From Bacillota bacterium (GTDB taxonomy: Bacteria; Bacillota; Clostridia; Saccharofermentanales; Fastidiosipilaceae), in assembly GCA_023388435.1 (NCBI GenBank), contig JAEWGG010000018.1, positions 1-17,099 of the forward strand: a stretch of 17,099 nucleotides of DNA. The letters run 5' to 3'. Below the pieces are notes generated by a model. It was given only the letters and a program-made list of their open reading frames with translations. It had not been told where the DNA came from and did no database searches. A program made the translations under genes and the position numbers. Of the stretch, positions 12,483 through 17,099 are shown in pieces. Position 1 is the stretch's first letter. Every line of letters begins with the position of its first letter.

Positions 12483-13610
12483 ATGAAGAAAGTACTTTCC
12501 CTTGCACTGGTAGGCGCGATGGCGCTCAGCCTCTTTGCCTGCGGTCAGAAGACCGGGGACAAGAAGCCTGAAAACTCTGGCCAGAGCGGTCAGCAGAGTG
12601 AGCAGAAGGAGCAGCCGAGTGGGGATAAGAACGCCGCTGTCTTCTACTACAACTTCGGCGATCCCTACATTTCGACCGTGCGTAGCGCCCTGGATAAGGC
12701 CTATGGTGAGAAGGGCATCAAGCCGGACAACCAGGATGGCGCAAACAACCAGAGCACACAGTCCGATCAGATTCAGGCCAAGTTGGGTGCCGGTACGAAT
12801 CTCGCTGTGGTGAACATCGTCAACACCGCCGCTGAGGATACGGCTCTGAACATTGTCGACCAGGCGAAGCAGAAGAACATCCCCCTGATCTTCTTCAACC
12901 GCGAAGTTACGGATAAGACGGTCAAGGCCTATGACAAGTGCGTCTTCGTCGGTACGGATGCCGCCGAGGCCGGCCACATGCAGGGCAAGATGATCGGCGA
13001 GTACCTCGTCGCGAACTATGACAAGGTCGACCTGAACAAGGACGGCAAGATCAGCTACGTCATGTTCATGGGCGAGGAGGGCAACAACGAGGCTACCTAC
13101 CGCACTAAGTACGGCGTCGAGGATGCCAACGAGGTCCTGAAGAAGGCCGGCAAGCCCGAGCTCGAATTCTACGATGCGAAGAACGACAAGAAGTATCTGG
13201 TCGACCCCGACGGTAAGTGGTCCGCCCAGGCTTCCACCGACTACATGAGCACCATCTTGTCCCAGTACAGCGTCGACAAGAACAACATGGTCGAGCTGAT
13301 CATCTGCAACAACGATGAGATGGCCATCGGTGCGGTCAACGCTCTGAACAACGTCGGCTTCAACAACGGCGACGAGTCTAAGACCATCCCCGTCTTCGGC
13401 GTCGACGCCACGGAGAGCGCCAAGGAACTGATCAAGGCCAAGAAGATGGTCGGTACGATCAAGCAGGATGCCGAGGGTATGGCCAAGGCCATCGCCGACA
13501 TCTCCGCGAATCTCCTCGATGGCAAGCAGCCCTTCGAGGGCCTGCAGCTCCAGGTGGATAAGGAAGTCAACAAGGTTCGTATCCCCTATCAGATCTACAC
13601 GGGCGAGTAA
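12483..13610 (+). CDS. mglB: Galactose/glucose-type ABC transporter substrate-binding lipoprotein
   Basis: A 375-residue lipoprotein: a signal peptide ending LSLFAC with lipidated C20, then a Ser/Gln/Lys linker to about residue 50. The mature part aligns by eye with E. coli MglB. The calcium loop DLNKDGKI (183-190) is kept, as are D60 (MglB D14), W246 (W183), R207 (R158), N277 in NND (N211) and D308 in GVDA (D236). Two sugar-contact positions differ: MglB H152 reads N201 here and N256 reads Q328, so specificity may be shifted. It captures sugar outside the membrane for the MglA/MglC importer. GAGGAG lies 8 bases before the ATG. The codon choice is strongly biased, indicating high expression. 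A hairpin follows the gene before mglA. Confidence 0.93.
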   Translation: MKKVLSLALVGAMALSLFACGQKTGDKKPENSGQSGQQSEQKEQPSGDKNAAVFYYNFGDPYISTVRSALDKAYGEKGIKPDNQDGANNQSTQSDQIQAKLGAGTNLAVVNIVNTAAEDTALNIVDQAKQKNIPLIFFNREVTDKTVKAYDKCVFVGTDAAEAGHMQGKMIGEYLVANYDKVDLNKDGKISYVMFMGEEGNNEATYRTKYGVEDANEVLKKAGKPELEFYDAKNDKKYLVDPDGKWSAQASTDYMSTILSQYSVDKNNMVELIICNNDEMAIGAVNALNNVGFNNGDESKTIPVFGVDATESAKELIKAKKMVGTIKQDAEGMAKAIADISANLLDGKQPFEGLQLQVDKEVNKVRIPYQIYTGE

Positions 13611-13632
13611 GCATAGTCTGAACATCCTGGGA

Positions 13633-13655
13633 GAGGCGGCCCTCTGGGCCGCCTC
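13633..13655 (+). promoter_or_regulatory. Intercistronic hairpin between mglB and mglA
   Basis: GAGGCGGCCC (13633-13642) and GGGCCGCCTC (13646-13655) are perfect complements around TCT. The following run is CTTTCCCC, too poor in T for a full terminator. Such hairpins after a binding-protein gene usually protect the upstream mRNA or reduce downstream expression. Confidence 0.8.
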
Positions 13656-13718
13656 CTTTCCCCAGTTCGCCCAGCAGCCCGCCACGCACAGGCTGCTTTT
13701 TTCTGTGGAGGAGTCGCA

Positions 13719-15230
13719 ATGGCAGCAGAAGTACAGGAGAAGAGCCCTTACCTGCTGGAAATGCAGGATATGTGTAAGGAGTTCCCCGGCGTCAAGGCCC
13801 TGCAGCACGTCAATCTGCGCGTGCGCCCGGGCACGGTTCACGCCCTGATCGGTGAGAACGGGGCGGGGAAGTCCACGCTGATGAAGTGCCTCTTTGGCAT
13901 CTACCGAGCGGACCAGGGCAGAATCACGCTCGATGGCAAGGAAGTTTCCTTTAAGAATCCCAAGGATGCCCTGGAAAATGGCGTCGCCATGGTGCACCAG
14001 GAGCTTAATCAGGCCCTGCGGCGCAACGTTAACGACAATATCTGGCTGGGGCGCTACCCCAAGGTGGGACCCTTCGTCTCAGAACGTAAGATGCGCGAAG
14101 AAACCCTGCGCATTTTTAAAGAATTGAACATTAAGCTCAGCCCGACGCGGATCATGAGCACGATCTCCGTCTCCCAGCGACAAATGGTGGAAATAGCCAA
14201 GGCCGTTTCCTACGATACGAAGGTCATCGTTTTTGACGAGCCGACCTCCTCGCTGAACGACACGGAAGTGGCCCATCTTTTCCGCATCATCGCCCAACTG
14301 AAAGAAAAGGGCTGCGGCATCATCTATATTTCGCATAAGATGGAGGAAATCCTCCAGATCTCGGACGACATCACCGTCATGCGTGACGGCCAGTGGATTA
14401 CGACCGAGCCGGCCAGTGAGATGGACATGGCCAAGATGATCCGTCTGATGGTGGGCCGCGAGATCACCTCGCGCTTCCCGGCCAAGACGAATGAGATTCA
14501 GGATGTCTGCCTGGAGGTAGAGGGCCTGAGCGGTCTCTACAATCACCTGCAGGATGTCAGCTTCAAGCTGCACCGCGGGGAGATCGTCGGTGTGGCGGGC
14601 CTTGATGGCTCTGGGCGTACGGAGCTGCTGGAGACGCTCTTCGGCGTGGCGACGCGCAAGTCGGGCACCATCAAGCTGCACGGCAAGTTGGTCAAGAACC
14701 GCAGTGCCCGCGAGGCGGTGAAGCACGGCTTCGCCCTGCTGACGGAGGAGCGCCGGGCGACCGGTATTTTTGGCATCCTCAACATCCGCGAGAACACGGT
14801 TATTTCTAACCTGCGCAAGTATCGCCGCTTCGGTCTGCTGCGCAACGCGCTGATGCGTAAGGACACCGACGCTCAGATTAAGGCGATGCGCATTAAGACG
14901 GCCTCCCAGCGCAGCAAGATTCGTGAGCTCTCAGGCGGTAATCAGCAAAAAGTTATCATCGGCCGCTGGCTTCTGACCCGCCCCGAGATCCTGCTCCTGG
15001 ACGAACCGACCCGCGGTATCGACGTCGGTGCGAAGTATGAGATCTACCAGCTGATCAACAACCTGGCTGCGGAGGGGAAGGCCGTGATGATGGTTTCCTC
15101 AGAAATGCCGGAGCTTCTGGGCGTCTCGGATCGTATCCTGATCATGTCGGGCGGTCGTCTGACAGGAGAGGTCAACGCGAAGGAGACGACCCAGGAAGAG
15201 ATCATGACCTACGCGGCGAAATATGCATAG
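13719..15230 (+). CDS. mglA: Sugar ABC transporter ATP-binding protein, two ABC domains (MglA/RbsA type)
   Basis: A 503-residue cytoplasmic ATPase that energises MglC, with two fused ABC domains as in MglA, RbsA and XylG. First domain: Walker A GENGAGKS (45-52), signature-region SVSQRQ (151-156), Walker B VIVFDEP (169-175). Second domain: degenerate Walker A GLDGSGRT (294-301), signature LSGGNQQK (404-411), Walker B ILLLDEPTRGID (424-435). The degenerate second P-loop is normal for this subfamily. GGAGG lies 7 bases before the ATG. It is flanked by mglB and mglC in the canonical order. Family members differ mainly in substrate, and the MglB partner favours galactose/glucose. Confidence 0.96.
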   Translation: MAAEVQEKSPYLLEMQDMCKEFPGVKALQHVNLRVRPGTVHALIGENGAGKSTLMKCLFGIYRADQGRITLDGKEVSFKNPKDALENGVAMVHQELNQALRRNVNDNIWLGRYPKVGPFVSERKMREETLRIFKELNIKLSPTRIMSTISVSQRQMVEIAKAVSYDTKVIVFDEPTSSLNDTEVAHLFRIIAQLKEKGCGIIYISHKMEEILQISDDITVMRDGQWITTEPASEMDMAKMIRLMVGREITSRFPAKTNEIQDVCLEVEGLSGLYNHLQDVSFKLHRGEIVGVAGLDGSGRTELLETLFGVATRKSGTIKLHGKLVKNRSAREAVKHGFALLTEERRATGIFGILNIRENTVISNLRKYRRFGLLRNALMRKDTDAQIKAMRIKTASQRSKIRELSGGNQQKVIIGRWLLTRPEILLLDEPTRGIDVGAKYEIYQLINNLAAEGKAVMMVSSEMPELLGVSDRILIMSGGRLTGEVNAKETTQEEIMTYAAKYA

Positions 15231-15245
15231 GAGGCATAGAAGTAT

Positions 15246-16307
15246 ATGGATAGAATAGAACGCTTCAAGGCCCTGGATGCCAGGGATAAGCGCCGGGCCA
15301 TCTCCGAGTTCCTGGTCAATAACTCGCTGTACTTTATCATTTTGATCGCGGCGATTTATATCCAGATCCGCAATCCCAATTTCCTCTCAATCAGCTCCAT
15401 CACGAATGTGGTGTCCCTGACAGCGGCCAACCTGCCCATCGCCCTGGGTATTGCTGGCACCATCGTTCTGACGGGTACGGACCTCTCGGCGGGACGCATT
15501 GTCGGTCTGACAGCCTGTGTCTCGGCGGCCCTGCTCCAGTCGGCCACAGCGGGCAATAAGATGTTCCCGGAACTCCAGCCGGTCTTTATTCCCCTGGTGA
15601 TCCTTCTGGTCATGGTCATCGGCGCGGTGATCGGTCTGGTCAACGGCTTCAGCGTGGCAAAGTTCGGCCTCCATCCCTTCATCGTCACCCTGGCCACCCA
15701 GCTCATCGTCTTCGGTGTGCTGCTGCGCTTCTTGAATATGGGCAATAACCATGGCGGTTCCATCGGCAACCTCGCCGAGTCCTATAACAATTTCATCAAG
15801 GGCAGCATTGTGGCGGGGCTCCTTAAGGGGACCAACCTCTACATCCCCAACTTCATCTGGTTTGCCATTCTGATTACCATCATCATGTGGTTCATCTGGA
15901 ATAAGACGGTCTTCGGTAAGAATATGTTCGCTGTGGGCTCTAACCCCCAGGCGGCGGAGGTCTCCGGTGTCAACGTCCACATGACCATCATCAAGGTCTT
16001 CGTCCTGGCCGGCATGATGTACGGCCTGACGGGCTTCATCGAGGGCGCCCGTATCGGTTCGAACCAGGCGGCCACGGGCCAGAACTATGAGCTGGACGCC
16101 ATCGCGGCCTGCGTCATCGGCGGGGTCTCCTTCGTCGGTGGTATCGGTAAGATCTCGGGTATTATCATCGGTGTAGTCCTCCTGCGCCTCATCCTTGTGG
16201 GTCTGGTCAGCCTCAGTATCAGCGGTGACTGGCAGTACATCATCAAGGGCGTCATCATCCTTGTGGCCTGCGCCATTGACATGCGCAAGTACCTGGCGAA
16301 GAAGTAA
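15246..16307 (+). CDS. mglC: Sugar ABC transporter permease (MglC type)
   Basis: A 353-residue membrane protein of the BPD_transp_2 family with about 8-10 hydrophobic segments (for example 26-44, 58-80, 112-135, 143-162, 202-219, 248-266, 285-300, 304-325 and 331-345). Typical motifs are GTIVLTGTDLSAG (71-83), GLVNGF (130-135), the ATPase-contact loop GSNPQAAEVSGVNV (231-244) and LDAIAACVIGGVSFVGG (283-299). It forms the sugar pathway, probably as a dimer, with MglA beneath and MglB outside. GGAGG lies 12 bases before the ATG, slightly far. The first residues MDRIERFKALDARDKR form a charged cytoplasmic tail. It is the last gene of the operon. Confidence 0.95.
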   Translation: MDRIERFKALDARDKRRAISEFLVNNSLYFIILIAAIYIQIRNPNFLSISSITNVVSLTAANLPIALGIAGTIVLTGTDLSAGRIVGLTACVSAALLQSATAGNKMFPELQPVFIPLVILLVMVIGAVIGLVNGFSVAKFGLHPFIVTLATQLIVFGVLLRFLNMGNNHGGSIGNLAESYNNFIKGSIVAGLLKGTNLYIPNFIWFAILITIIMWFIWNKTVFGKNMFAVGSNPQAAEVSGVNVHMTIIKVFVLAGMMYGLTGFIEGARIGSNQAATGQNYELDAIAACVIGGVSFVGGIGKISGIIIGVVLLRLILVGLVSLSISGDWQYIIKGVIILVACAIDMRKYLAKK

Positions 16308-16399
16308 AAACTGGGACTTCTTGCTCCCAGGACCGGAGAGCTGCCAGCCTTGGCGCTCAGCTCAGACCCTTGGCTCTGGCTACAAAAATACGTATCATG

Positions 16400-16450
16400 A
16401 GTGCTGCTTCCTTTCTCGTGAAGAGGGGGGAGGCAGCACTTGTTTCTATG
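16400..16450 (+). terminator. Terminator of the mgl operon
   Basis: Arms 16400-16417 and 16423-16440 pair over 18 bp, with some G-T wobbles, around loop GTGAA, and TTGTTTCTATG follows. A smaller hairpin, CTGGGA/TCCCAG, lies just after the mglC stop but lacks a T-run. Confidence 0.75.
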
Positions 16451-16468
16451 TGTATACAGGCATATTTT
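16440..16468 (+). promoter_or_regulatory. Possible promoter of the InlB-repeat protein gene
   Basis: TTGTTT (16440-16445), a 17-bp spacer and TATTTT (16463-16468) overlap the tail of the mgl terminator. The match is moderate. Confidence 0.4.
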
Positions 16469-16489
16469 GGCGTGTAGTGGAGAATGATT

Positions 16490-17011
16490 ATGAAGCAGTA
16501 TAGGGATGTGGAGGCCTGGACCTGCCTGGGAGCCGAGCAGGGCGGAGCGGGTGGCGAGGCTGAGGAAGCTGGGACTGAGGAGACTAAGGCTCAGGCCTTG
16601 GGGCTGCGGCCTGAACAGGACGCTGCGGAGTCCTCTGGAACTCAGGGGGAGGCCCCCACACATAGGGGAGGGATCTTTGACATTCGCTACCGCCTCTATG
16701 ACCGAGTCAAGCTTTCTGTGAAGCAGATGAATGTGATTATCGCAGGTCTCATCTTGCTGCTGGTCCTCATGATTGCCTACGCCGCAGGCACTACCAGGGG
16801 CTTTCGCATCCGCTATGAGGCCCAGGGGGGGACGCCGGTTGCCGAGCAGAGGGCCTTTTACGGGGATAAGCTGAAAGCGCCTAAGAGCGAACGCCAGGGC
16901 TTTCGCCTTATCGGCTGGAGCCAGGGTCCGGAGAGTTCGCGCTACTGGAATTTTGAGGAATTTCAGGTTAGCGGCGACCTGACCCTCTATGCCCAGTGGG
17001 AACAAGATTAA
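16490..17011 (+). CDS. Single-pass membrane protein with extracellular InlB B-repeat domain
   Basis: A 173-residue protein in three parts. An acidic, low-complexity cytoplasmic tail (1-60) is rich in Gly, Glu and Ala. A basic stretch and one membrane helix (about 81-99, NVIIAGLILLLVLMIAYA) follow, with positive residues before it, predicting N-in. An outer domain (104-171) carries the InlB B-repeat/Flg_new pattern: FRIRYEAQGGTPV, FYGDKL, GFRLIGWS, and LTLYAQWE at the end. A single repeat anchored by an uncleaved N-terminal helix is smaller than the usual multi-repeat wall proteins. The start is ATG 16490 because TGGAG (16478-16482) has 7-base spacing to it, against 1 base to the ATG at 16484. 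The function is unknown; a surface adhesion or binding role is only suggested by the repeat family. Confidence 0.8.
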   Translation: MKQYRDVEAWTCLGAEQGGAGGEAEEAGTEETKAQALGLRPEQDAAESSGTQGEAPTHRGGIFDIRYRLYDRVKLSVKQMNVIIAGLILLLVLMIAYAAGTTRGFRIRYEAQGGTPVAEQRAFYGDKLKAPKSERQGFRLIGWSQGPESSRYWNFEEFQVSGDLTLYAQWEQD

Positions 17012-17099
17012 TCGAGGTCTCGGGGCCGCTTCCAGGCTAGGACGAGCAGGGCCAGAACCGCCGTGGCCAGGGCCCCTAGAGGGAGGAGCCAGGAGGCCA
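17008..17099 (-). CDS. C-terminal end of a membrane protein gene (5' part outside window)
   Basis: One minus-strand frame is open from the window edge to a TAA at 17008-17010 and encodes 29 residues. These are a hydrophobic helix, LLPLGALATAVLALLVLAW, then the basic/acidic tail KRPRDLD, typical of a C-terminal stop-transfer segment. The other two minus frames give a stop or a Pro/Gly-rich sequence. The stop overlaps that of the convergent gene. Too little is present to name a family. Confidence 0.55.
   Translation of the reverse strand, partial: ASWLLPLGALATAVLALLVLAWKRPRDLD

Noticed and set aside
12381..13997. Long minus-strand open frame (538 codons) opposite mglB and the start of mglA
   Set aside because: It is antisense to two clear genes and crosses their promoter. 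Its Val/Leu/Asp-rich sequence is the typical mirror of GC-biased codons, and it has no family motifs.
16311..16328. CTGGGA/TCCCAG hairpin just after mglC as the operon terminator
   Set aside because: It has only 6 bp and no T-run; the 18-bp stem at 16400-16440 is the better candidate.
16085..17005. Minus-strand open frame of 306 codons opposite the mglC end and the InlB-repeat gene
   Set aside because: It runs through the mgl terminator and mirrors conserved mglC sequence. It is Arg/Thr/Met/Pro-rich with no recognisable domain.

Overview
The window looks like a chromosomal segment of a Gram-positive bacterium of the Bacillota, most likely the Clostridia. The evidence is strong AGGAGG-type ribosome binding sites, an MglB-type sugar-binding lipoprotein, a DUF438-family hemerythrin/PAS protein, an M29 aminopeptidase, the rplM-rpsI pair, and a GC content that is high for this group with AAG/GTC/CTG-rich codons. 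This placement is inference from gene content; no marker here fixes the genus. There is no phage, transposon or CRISPR array. It reads as core and metabolic chromosome.

Layout. (1) 1-1019, plus: the 3' part of a zinc ABC transporter binding protein. A ZinT-like domain and a His-rich loop lie before the ZnuA C-terminal lobe, an unusual domain order. (2) 1189-3073, minus: a hemerythrin-like/PAS sensor, a conserved unknown protein, then tRNA-Leu(UAG), whose own promoter is built into the stop codon of the preceding gene. (3) 3074-4413, plus: a strong promoter preceded by GAA decamers phased exactly every 10 bp, a structured leader, rplM (L13), rpsI (S9) and a clear terminator. (4) 4654-6739, plus: a cytoplasmic discoidin-like protein and an M29 aminopeptidase. 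(5) 6897-9498, plus: an ABC ATPase, apparently translated from a leaderless mRNA, overlapping a 624-residue polytopic permease that I do not recognise. (6) 9630-12057, plus: aldose 1-epimerase (galM-like) and N-acetylglucosamine-6-phosphate deacetylase (nagA), the latter with its own promoter and a very stable 5' leader hairpin, ending in a strong terminator. (7) 12406-16450, plus: a complete MglB-MglA-MglC galactose/glucose-type ABC importer operon with a well-formed promoter, a candidate operator, an intercistronic hairpin after the binding protein and a terminator. (8) 16490-17099: a single-pass membrane protein with an extracellular InlB B-repeat domain. It converges with, and overlaps by 4 bp, the end of a minus-strand gene that ends in a membrane helix.

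How it fits together. The Mgl importer, the mutarotase and NagA form a hexose/amino-sugar uptake and entry neighbourhood: import of galactose/glucose, anomer interconversion, and deacetylation of GlcNAc-6-P. The ABC ATPase/permease pair is a separate, probably export-type, transporter. The rest are housekeeping or sensory genes.

I found no certain new multi-gene system. The observations most worth following are the ZinT domain placed inside a ZnuA-type protein, the phased GAA array upstream of rplM, the leaderless ABC gene with its unrecognised permease, and the hemerythrin/PAS plus unknown-protein pair with degenerate metal ligands.
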